In this document: one piece after another, positions 1 to 5,067 of the stretch
Layout of the letters: each line of letters opens with the position of its first letter
Position numbering within the stretch: the first letter of the stretch is position 1
Assembly (NCBI GenBank): GCA_020057985.1
Contig: JAGVEU010000341.1
Span: 1-5,067, forward strand
Direction: 5' to 3'
DNA from: Calditrichota bacterium
Lineage (GTDB): Bacteria; Electryoneota; RPQS01
Length of the DNA: 5,067 bases
Translations under genes and position numbers: made by a program
The notes under the pieces: generated by a model
Told to the model about the DNA's origin: nothing
The model's input: the letters and a program-made list of their open reading frames with translations, nothing else
The model's database searches: none

Positions 1-480
1 GATGTCCACAAGACTCGGCTGCCAGCCATTCTCCTCGTCGAGGTAATATGGGTTTTCCTCAGCTTCTAACTTGCTCAAAATCGCTGTGTATAGCGGATAG
101 CCGGGAGTAGGAGTGAGGACGTTCTCGCCCTTGTTCACCAACGCGGTAAGGCAGAGATCAATGGCTTCACTTGCGCCCGTAGTGACAAAAACATCGAGGA
201 TGTTGTCAATGCCTTTTCGCTGCGCTTCCCGATGAATGGAATCTGTGGCCTGCTTGATGCCGGATGAAGGCGAGTATCCGTTCAGATTATCAAGCATCGC
301 CTTGTGTGTGGCTTCGATAATGTGAGCCGGAGTTTGAAAATCGAACTGATTGGGGTCGCCAATATTCAGCCAGAGCATCTCCTTGCCACTTTCTGCGACT
401 TTCTTAGCGAGAACGACAATATCGCGCACGGCATAGGTGATCTTGTTTGTTCGTGTTGCTGGGGTAATTCCTGGACTCAT
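1..480 (-). CDS. PLP-dependent class I/II aminotransferase (alanine/aspartate transaminase-like), N-terminal part; 3' end outside window
   Basis: The frame is open from an ATG at 480 to the window edge and gives 160 residues, about 40% of a typical ~400-residue fold-type I aminotransferase. The N-terminal arm (TYAVRDI, 15-21) and LNIGDPNQFDF (38-48) resemble AlaA-type alanine-synthesising transaminases. NGYSPSSG (67-74) is the substrate-side Tyr loop, TGASEAI (101-107) the usual PLP-phosphate-binding turn, and PGYPLY (126-131) the conserved segment before the cofactor-stacking aromatic. The NPNNPTG motif and the Schiff-base lysine lie beyond the window, so activity and substrate cannot be judged. 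The family transfers an amino group between an amino acid and a 2-oxoacid in the cytoplasm. An in-frame TAA at 502-504 with no ATG, GTG or TTG in between fixes the start. Only a weak purine stretch (AAGAAAG) precedes it. It follows the exporter operon after 70 bases and probably has its own promoter; no functional link to the exporter is evident. Confidence 0.9.
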   Translation of the reverse strand, partial: MSPGITPATRTNKITYAVRDIVVLAKKVAESGKEMLWLNIGDPNQFDFQTPAHIIEATHKAMLDNLNGYSPSSGIKQATDSIHREAQRKGIDNILDVFVTTGASEAIDLCLTALVNKGENVLTPTPGYPLYTAILSKLEAEENPYYLDEENGWQPSLVDI

Positions 481-525
481 AACATGTGCTTTCTTGGCGG
501 ATTATTGGAAAGGATCAATACCTGT

Positions 526-554
526 AAGATACGACTTTCTTAGGAATTTTTCAA
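526..554 (-). promoter_or_regulatory. Candidate sigma70-type promoter for the aminotransferase
   Basis: Read on the minus strand, TTGAAA (549-554) matches the -35 consensus at 5 of 6 positions. It is followed, after exactly 17 bases, by TATCTT (526-531), which matches the -10 consensus at 4 of 6. The -35 box overlaps the TGA stop of the upstream permease. Transcription would begin near 519 and leave a ~40-base leader before the aminotransferase ATG at 480. This is a by-eye match to the general bacterial consensus; if the host uses a divergent promoter the match means little. Confidence 0.3.
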
Positions 555-1672
555 GTGGTGGATTTTCTGAACCTGAAGATAGCCAGGGCAAACATGGCCG
601 TGCCATAGATCGCCATAGCCGCAAGTTCATATTTCAGGTCGAAAAATGTGCTTCCCTTCAAGAATATCCCACGAGTGACTTTGATCATATATCGGAGGGG
701 ATCAAGATAGGTCAGGTATTGAAGTGCAGTCGGCATGTTTTCAATGGGCGTGAGAAATCCGGACATGATAATGCAGAAAACCAGAAAGAACCACGCCGTG
801 AATAGAGCCTGCTGCTGAGTTTGCGCAACCGTTGAAACCAGTAATCCAGCGCCGAGTGTGGTCATCAGGAAGAGTGCGGCGGAAAAGGCAAGAAGTAGGA
901 AACTGCCCGCAAATGGAATCTTGAACCACAACATGCCAACTGCCAGAGCGATCGCAAGTTCAATATATCCTAAGATGGCAAACGGCAGCGACTTGCCCAT
1001 AACAAACTGAAACTTGCTAATCGGAGTTACCATCAGTTGCTCCAGAGTGCCAATCTCTTTCTCGCGCACAATATTCAGCGCATTGATGAGCGTCGTAATT
1101 ATAGTGAGCAGCAGCACTGCGATGCCGGGAATCGTCGCAAAGTAAGTGTTCATCTCCGGGTTGTAGAAGACTCTCGACACAACTTCGACAGAGTGAATCT
1201 TCGATTTGATATCTGGATTCTTCTCCAGCATCCGGTTGCGAAAGTCTTCCTGAAAGGAGCCAAACACGCCATTGACATACCCGGTGGCAATCCCCGCAAG
1301 ATTCGAGTTCTGCGCATCCACGATGAGTTGCGCTTTGGCAGTGCTACCGCTTCCGAGATCGCGAGCGAATCCCTCCGGGATAACCACGGAAATATCAATT
1401 TTGCCCCGATCCATCAGAGCGGATAATTTACTCTGATCTGCGAGAATAATATCGAAGTAGTCGGAGGATCTGAAACGAGAAAGCAGATCACGGGAGACCT
1501 CCGAATGGTCATGGTCGAAGATCGCAAGTCGGACGTGCTTGACGTCAAGATTGATTGCATTGCCCAGAACAATAAGCTGAACGATAGGCACAATAAGCAG
1601 CATTCGGAGCATTTGCTTGTCACGAAAGACCTGCCGAAACTCCTTTTTCACGAAATGACGAATCACACTCAT
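551..1672 (-). CDS. ABC-2 type transporter permease 2 (YbhR-like)
   Basis: Inner-membrane half of an ABC exporter, 373 residues, close to the length of the YbhR/YbhS family. A cytoplasmic N-terminus (1-20) is followed by TM1 (~21-41) and a large extracytoplasmic domain (~42-177). A cluster of five hydrophobic segments follows (~178-200, 228-249, 255-279, 289-309, 348-367): the ABC2_membrane_3 layout. Family hallmarks are FYNPEMN (169-175), REKEIGTLEQ (203-212, the cytoplasmic coupling region after TM2) and SGFLTPIENMP (304-314). IPFAGS (252-257), TQQQA (285-289) and the ENMP segment match E. coli YbhR better than YbhS, from memory. The ATG overlaps the stop of permease 1 (ATGA, 1669-1672). 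An AAGG-type ribosome binding site lies 9 bases upstream. It most likely pairs with permease 1 as a heterodimer driven by the two ATPases. The substrate is not predictable. Confidence 0.93.
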   Translation of the reverse strand: MSVIRHFVKKEFRQVFRDKQMLRMLLIVPIVQLIVLGNAINLDVKHVRLAIFDHDHSEVSRDLLSRFRSSDYFDIILADQSKLSALMDRGKIDISVVIPEGFARDLGSGSTAKAQLIVDAQNSNLAGIATGYVNGVFGSFQEDFRNRMLEKNPDIKSKIHSVEVVSRVFYNPEMNTYFATIPGIAVLLLTIITTLINALNIVREKEIGTLEQLMVTPISKFQFVMGKSLPFAILGYIELAIALAVGMLWFKIPFAGSFLLLAFSAALFLMTTLGAGLLVSTVAQTQQQALFTAWFFLVFCIIMSGFLTPIENMPTALQYLTYLDPLRYMIKVTRGIFLKGSTFFDLKYELAAMAIYGTAMFALAIFRFRKSTT

Positions 1673-2769
1673 CCGAGTCTTACCTTGAACTTTCGAATGG
1701 CAAGAAGAAGAAAGAGAGTGCCAATACCAAACAGGATGAGTGTGTTGTGATAGAGTTCCGCGTACCCCGTTCCCTTCAGTAGAACTCCCCGAATGATTTC
1801 AAGGAAGTAAGTGGCGGGAATAAGTCTGGTGATAACTTGCAGGATGAGCGGCATGCCCGCGATCGGGAACATGAATCCGGACAGCATGATTGAAGGCAAC
1901 AGAGTCAGCATAAGAGCCGTTGCCATTGCTGCCTGCTGTGTGGAAGCAAGAGTGGAAATCAGAAGGCCCAGGGCAAGCGCCGAGTAGAGATACACAAGTG
2001 TGTTAGTGAGCAACACCCAAGCCGCTCCTTCGAACTGCACGTCAAAAACGAGCACGCCAATACCGATTGTCAACATGCCATCCATGAATGCCAAGAACAC
2101 ATACGGAATAACCTTCCCAACGATGGTCTCGATAACATGAACCGGAGTGACGAGGATCTGTTCGAGTGTTCCTGTCTCCTTCTCGCGCACGATAGAAACC
2201 GAGGTCAGCAATGCGGAGATCATCATTAGGATGACAGCCGCAAGGCCCGGAACAATGAAATTGCCGGATTCAAGAGACGGGTTGTATAAGAATCGGGGAA
2301 TCACTTCGATTGGAGCTTCGAACCCTTGAGGCAACAACTCAGTATTGTATTGCGCAACAATCGCGCGCGCATAATTGAGAACAGTCTGAGCGGTGTTTCC
2401 GTCATAGCCATCAACGATCAACTGAACCGAAGTCGCGAACTCGTTTCCAATGGACTTCCCGAAGTCAGCCGGGACAGTGATGCCGGCTCTTACTTCGTAG
2501 CGACGGAATAGGTCTTCAAATTCGTCGGGTTGCGTGACATATTGTGTCACTTGGAAATACTTCGACTGGGCGAACTTGTCAATGAAATAACGAGAAGCGG
2601 GGCTTTGATCCAGATCGGCGACAGCAATTTGAATGTTTTTGGCATCGAGATTGACAGCCCAGCCATACAAGAAGATCATGAATACCGGCATCAGCAGCAC
2701 CAGAAAGAGTGTCCGCGAATCACGGAAGATATGCAGAAATTCCTTCAGGATAATAGCCCTCAGTCTCAT
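1669..2769 (-). CDS. ABC-2 type transporter permease 1 (YbhS-like)
   Basis: Second inner-membrane subunit of the exporter, 366 residues. TM1 is at ~20-40, followed by an extracytoplasmic domain (~42-170) and five C-terminal hydrophobic segments (~171-193, 219-243, 250-272, 282-302, 341-359). Shared family motifs are FLYNPSLES (160-168), REKETGTLEQ (195-204), a conserved GK..PY stretch (218-223) and LPSIMLSGFMFPI (291-303). The last, with PATYF (318-322), resembles E. coli YbhS. It is a clear paralogue of the downstream permease, lining up along its whole length with similar motif spacing, which fits an old duplication and a heterodimeric pore. The ATG overlaps the ATPase 2 stop (ATGA, 2766-2769). 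AAGGAG with 7-base spacing precedes it, the strongest ribosome binding site in the window. Function as an exporter subunit is secure; the cargo is unknown. Confidence 0.93.
   Translation of the reverse strand: MRLRAIILKEFLHIFRDSRTLFLVLLMPVFMIFLYGWAVNLDAKNIQIAVADLDQSPASRYFIDKFAQSKYFQVTQYVTQPDEFEDLFRRYEVRAGITVPADFGKSIGNEFATSVQLIVDGYDGNTAQTVLNYARAIVAQYNTELLPQGFEAPIEVIPRFLYNPSLESGNFIVPGLAAVILMMISALLTSVSIVREKETGTLEQILVTPVHVIETIVGKVIPYVFLAFMDGMLTIGIGVLVFDVQFEGAAWVLLTNTLVYLYSALALGLLISTLASTQQAAMATALMLTLLPSIMLSGFMFPIAGMPLILQVITRLIPATYFLEIIRGVLLKGTGYAELYHNTLILFGIGTLFLLLAIRKFKVRLG
1682..1686 (-). promoter_or_regulatory. Ribosome binding site of permease 2
   Basis: AAGGT on the minus strand ends 9 bases before the ATG at 1672 and lies inside the last codons of permease 1. 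The match is partial. It supports the ATGA-overlapping start and suggests reinitiation by terminating ribosomes. Confidence 0.4.
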
Positions 2770-3521
2770 GCAGAGTCTCCTTGAGTCACGACATGCTTGA
2801 AAAGTTCCTCAACGGTTTTCATTCCAGTCTGCACTTTCAAGTCACCAACTTTTCCTTGAATGAGTACACGACTCTGGTGCATAATCGAAATCTTGTGACA
2901 GTACTCCGCTTCGTCCATGTAGTGTGTCGTCACAAAAATCGTCTTTCCGTGCGCTGCAAGATCGTGAATCATATCCCAGAAATCCCGCCTCGCCACAGGA
3001 TCAACCCCGCCAGTTGCCTCATCAAGGAAGATGATATCAGGATTATGCATCAATGCAGCTCCCAGCGCCAGTTTCTGTTTCCAACCCAATGGCAACTCCG
3101 CTGTCATCTTTGTGCGCACATGTTGGAGGTTCATCCGCTCAAGGGTCTCATGAATGTGCTGCTTCAACGCTCGACTATCAAGTCCGTATACACCGCCATA
3201 GAACTCGAGATTCTCCTCGACCTTAAGATCATTGTACAGCGAGAACTTTTGAGACATGTATCCGATTCGAGACTTGATCCGCTCTGCCTGCTTCACAATG
3301 TCAAAGCCTGCCACTGTGCCTGTGCCGGACGTCGGTTCGAGTAGACCACAGAGCATTCGGATTGCCGTCGTTTTGCCCGCCCCATTAGCTCCAAGAAATC
3401 CGAAAATCTCTCCGCGCTTTACGGCAATATTCAGTTTGTCTACAGCAACGAACTTCCCGAATTTGCGGGTAAGATCGTGAGTCTCGACGACGATGTTGCT
3501 ATCTTCTATCACTGCGTTCAC
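2766..3521 (-). CDS. ABC transporter ATP-binding protein 2 (like the C-terminal ATPase domain of YbhF)
   Basis: Cytoplasmic nucleotide-binding subunit, 251 residues. Walker A is GANGAGKTT (44-52), the Q-loop is Q91 within YMSQKFSLY, Walker B is IIFLDE (163-168) with catalytic E168, the D-loop is GGVDP (171-175) and the H-loop is H200 in TTHYMDEAEYC. The signature motif is not LSGGQ but LPLGWKQ (143-149), a variant also in the second ATPase half of E. coli YbhF (LPLGFKQ). The residue after the catalytic Glu is Ala (A169), where Pro is usual. It lacks the long C-terminal domain present in ATPase 1. The assigned start is GTG at 3521, whose bases contain the ATPase 1 stop (GTGA). A second in-frame GTG at 3512 (codon 4) has a better Shine-Dalgarno-like sequence before it, so the true start may be three codons later. 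It is expected to dimerise with ATPase 1 and power the two permeases. Confidence 0.94.
   Translation of the reverse strand: MNAVIEDSNIVVETHDLTRKFGKFVAVDKLNIAVKRGEIFGFLGANGAGKTTAIRMLCGLLEPTSGTGTVAGFDIVKQAERIKSRIGYMSQKFSLYNDLKVEENLEFYGGVYGLDSRALKQHIHETLERMNLQHVRTKMTAELPLGWKQKLALGAALMHNPDIIFLDEATGGVDPVARRDFWDMIHDLAAHGKTIFVTTHYMDEAEYCHKISIMHQSRVLIQGKVGDLKVQTGMKTVEELFKHVVTQGDSA
2777..2782 (-). promoter_or_regulatory. Ribosome binding site of permease 1
   Basis: AAGGAG on the minus strand lies 7 bases before the ATG at 2769, within the 3' end of the ATPase 2 coding region. It is an almost perfect Shine-Dalgarno core with ideal spacing and confirms the overlapping start. It implies that permease synthesis can be started independently as well as by coupling. 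Confidence 0.65.
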
Positions 3522-3524
3522 TTC
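3518..3524 (-). promoter_or_regulatory. Possible ribosome binding site for the alternative GTG start of ATPase 2
   Basis: GAAGTGA on the minus strand differs by one base from the anti-16S complement GAGGTGA and lies 5 bases before the in-frame GTG at 3512-3510. It spans the ATPase 1 TGA stop and the GTG at 3521. If it is used, ATPase 2 begins at codon 4 and the two ATPase genes do not overlap. No Shine-Dalgarno sequence is seen upstream of the 3521 GTG. Confidence 0.3.
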
Positions 3525-4432
3525 AGAAGACTGATAAACGTATCTTCGATGGAGGGTGCCACTTTACGGACAGATTCAAGAGAAATTCCGAGCTTTGCTT
3601 GTAGCTCGCCTTGACATCTGAAAATATCACTCGTGACGATATGCATTCTATCGCCATACAAGTGGACCTCAACCACAGAGGGCAATGTTTCTGCATCTCT
3701 CCGAAGATCGAACAAGTTTGCTCCTTCGATCTCCAGCACGCTGTGTTTGAACTCTTGCGTGATTTCCGAGGGTGTTCCGACAGCCAGAATGTTACCCTTG
3801 TGGATGAGGGCAACGCGATCGCACTTGTCAGCCTCATCCATGTAAGGAGTGGATACGAGGATGGTCACACCCTGCCGGGCAAGTTTTCGGAGCATCTCCC
3901 AGAATTCAAACCTCGAAATTGGATCAACACCTGTGGTTGGCTCGTCAAGAATGAGAATCTCAGGTGTATGAATCAGAGTGCAGGATAGAGCCAGTTTCTG
4001 CTTCATGCCTCCTGAAAGCGCGGCTGCTCGACGATTGATAAACGGTTCAAGTTTTGAAAATTGCATCAACTCAGCGAATCGTGTCTGATAAGCGTCGCGC
4101 TCTACTCCGAATAGACTAGCAAAGAACCTGATGTTTTCCCCAACGGATAGGTCAGGATAGAGGGAAAACCGCTGTGGCATATAGCCAAGACGCTTCTTGA
4201 TTTCACCGGATTGCTTTTCAACATCAAATCCGGCGACTGTCGCAGTTCCGCCGTCAAAGGACATCAGGCAGCATAGAATGCGCATCAGAGACGTCTTCCC
4301 AGCTCCATCAGGTCCGATCAGGCCGAAGATCTCCCCTCGGCTCACCGACAAATTGATTCCGCGCAACGCATCGGTGTCCTTGTAGGTCTTCTTGATGTCA
4401 TTTGCAGCAATCATCGGAGAGGATGTCGACAT
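3518..4432 (-). CDS. ABC transporter ATP-binding protein 1 (like the N-terminal ATPase domain of YbhF)
   Basis: Cytoplasmic nucleotide-binding subunit, 304 residues. Walker A is GPDGAGKTS (40-48; the PDG variant is typical of YbhF N-domains), the Q-loop is Q87 in YMPQRFSLY, and the signature is an intact LSGGMKQ (139-145). Walker B is ILILDEP (159-165) with catalytic E164, and the D-loop is TGVDP (167-171). The H-loop histidine is missing: STPYMDEA (194-201) has P196 where ATPase 2 has H200. Residues ~230-304 form a C-terminal extension ending in PSIEDTFISLL. This resembles the extension that follows the first ATPase domain in YbhF and similar ABC-2 exporter ATPases. A double Cys (54-55) sits in the helix after Walker A. 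The ATG at 4432 lies 6 bases after the adaptor stop with only a weak GAAG upstream; the internal Met7 has no ribosome binding site. It is probably the partner of ATPase 2 in an asymmetric heterodimer. Confidence 0.94.
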   Translation of the reverse strand: MSTSSPMIAANDIKKTYKDTDALRGINLSVSRGEIFGLIGPDGAGKTSLMRILCCLMSFDGGTATVAGFDVEKQSGEIKKRLGYMPQRFSLYPDLSVGENIRFFASLFGVERDAYQTRFAELMQFSKLEPFINRRAAALSGGMKQKLALSCTLIHTPEILILDEPTTGVDPISRFEFWEMLRKLARQGVTILVSTPYMDEADKCDRVALIHKGNILAVGTPSEITQEFKHSVLEIEGANLFDLRRDAETLPSVVEVHLYGDRMHIVTSDIFRCQGELQAKLGISLESVRKVAPSIEDTFISLLK

Positions 4433-4438
4433 CGCTTG

Positions 4439-5067
4439 CTACTTCGCTGTAAAGTACACGTCGGCAGGCATACCAATCTTAAAAACACCTTCTGGATTTT
4501 CAACCCTGACACGAACCGCATAGACAAGCGCCACTCTGGCGTCGCGAGTCTGGATATTCTTGGGCGTAAATTCTGCTTTGGGGGAAATCCAGCCAACAAT
4601 TCCGATATTGTCCTTGTCCGGCTCAGAATCTATGCGGATTCGCACCTGGCTTCCAAGCTTGACACGTCCCAGTTCCGCTTCAGGAATATAGACGGTGAGC
4701 CGCATTTCTCCAAGATCGGCCAGAGTCAGTATCTTCTGTGCCAGGCCAATTGTTTCATCCTGTTCAAAGTACTTTTCGACAACTTCACCGTTGATCGGAC
4801 TTCTGATAACGCAATCGAGAATTCTTCGATCCAACAACCGTATCTGCTCTATGAGAGATGCTTCCTGAAAAGAGAGATCTGACAGTGCCATCTCCGTTCC
4901 CTTTAGCGAATTGTGGGCAAGATCGAGAGCGGTTGTCTGAGCATCCATCTGCGAGCTTGTGGCGGACTCTTTATCGCGGAGTTCCTTGATTCGAGCATAC
5001 TCGCGTTTCGCTGCGGTAAGTTGAATTCCAGCGAATTCAACTTTGTTTGCCAATTGTCGCCTTTGAC
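4439..5067 (-). CDS. HlyD/YbhG-type periplasmic adaptor (membrane fusion protein), C-terminal part; 5' end outside window
   Basis: The frame is open to the window edge and encodes the last 208 complete codons before a TAG at 4439-4441. A TTG at 5053 could look like a start, but coding continues upstream of it (QRRQ), and the protein would lack its first lipoyl half, so it is partial. In fragment numbering from the codon at 5065, residues ~5-82 are charged, Ala/Leu/Gln-rich and helical: the returning arm of the coiled-coil hairpin. SPINGEV (89-95) begins the second lipoyl half-motif, ending near ILTLADL (112-118). RLTVYIPEAELGRVKLG (122-138) opens the beta-barrel, and the end has FTPKNIQT (166-173) and KIGMPADVYF (196-205), as in YbhG/YhiI relatives. 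Such proteins bridge the inner-membrane permease and an outer-membrane TolC-like channel. The signal peptide or anchor is out of view. It is the first visible gene of the exporter operon, 6 bases from ATPase 1. Confidence 0.93.
   Translation of the reverse strand, partial: QRRQLANKVEFAGIQLTAAKREYARIKELRDKESATSSQMDAQTTALDLAHNSLKGTEMALSDLSFQEASLIEQIRLLDRRILDCVIRSPINGEVVEKYFEQDETIGLAQKILTLADLGEMRLTVYIPEAELGRVKLGSQVRIRIDSEPDKDNIGIVGWISPKAEFTPKNIQTRDARVALVYAVRVRVENPEGVFKIGMPADVYFTAK

Noticed and set aside
521..544. Imperfect hairpin (TAAGA/TCTTA with an 8-base loop, plus CC/GG across a bulge) after the exporter operon, considered as a terminator
   Set aside because: The stem is short and AT-rich and no run of T follows it on the minus strand, so it does not meet the pattern of an intrinsic terminator.
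437..805. 122-codon open frame on the plus strand crossing the 481-550 gap
   Set aside because: It overlaps both the aminotransferase start and the permease 2 end in antisense, and its product has no recognisable features.
2534..2550. Perfect inverted repeat GTGACA-5-TGTCAC, resembling an operator
   Set aside because: It lies inside permease 1 and is explained by the encoded VTQYVTQ stretch (residues 74-80), where similar codons are repeated. It is far from any promoter position.
2781..3344. 187-codon open frame on the plus strand
   Set aside because: It is entirely antisense to ATPase 2, whose motifs are unambiguous. The translation has no recognisable domain and is a shadow of the real gene.
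4266..4271. Adjacent cysteines (54-55) after Walker A in ATPase 1 as a possible redox switch
   Set aside because: Nothing else in the sequence supports redox control, and vicinal cysteines in a helix core are not evidence by themselves.
4436..4882. 148-codon open frame on the plus strand
   Set aside because: It is antisense to the adaptor gene, with low-complexity and uncharacteristic composition, and shows no family motif.
5051..5053. TTG as a possible start of the adaptor gene
   Set aside because: The frame stays open upstream to the window edge, and starting here would remove the first lipoyl half and the first coiled-coil arm that every member needs.

Overview
All genes in this window lie on the minus strand, so transcription runs from high to low coordinates. 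There are five complete or partial genes of a single exporter operon, followed by the start of an unrelated metabolic gene. Overall base composition is near 50% GC. No rRNA, tRNA, phylogenetic marker or host-specific promoter motif is visible. The organism can only be called a bacterium with, most likely, a Gram-negative envelope, inferred from the periplasmic adaptor (HlyD-type) subunit.

Layout in the direction of transcription: (1) 5067-4439, the C-terminal ~208 residues of a HlyD/YbhG-type membrane fusion protein, whose N-terminus lies outside the window; (2) 4432-3518, ABC ATPase 1; (3) 3521-2766, ABC ATPase 2; (4) 2769-1669, ABC-2 type permease 1 (YbhS-like); (5) 1672-551, ABC-2 type permease 2 (YbhR-like); (6) 480-1, the N-terminal 160 residues of a PLP-dependent class I/II aminotransferase resembling alanine-synthesising transaminases. 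Genes 1 and 2 are 6 bases apart. Genes 2/3, 3/4 and 4/5 each overlap by 4 bases (GTGA, ATGA, ATGA), so the exporter looks like one translationally coupled unit. No stretch over 300 bases lacks a gene. The only real intergenic gap is 481-550, which holds a candidate sigma70-type promoter for the aminotransferase.

Together, genes 1-5 form the tripartite ABC exporter arrangement known from E. coli YbhGFSR and YhiI-RbbA-YhhJ: two nucleotide-binding domains, two six-helix ABC-2 permeases and a periplasmic adaptor that would normally dock onto a TolC-like outer membrane channel. The substrate cannot be read from sequence; relatives are linked to drug or cation efflux. The main structural point of interest is that the two ATP-binding domains, fused in YbhF, are separate genes here. 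They carry complementary defects: ATPase 1 lacks the H-loop histidine and ATPase 2 lacks a normal LSGGQ signature. In a head-to-tail dimer both defects fall in the same ATP site. I see no evidence for a wholly new system; this is a recognisable exporter with some features worth checking.
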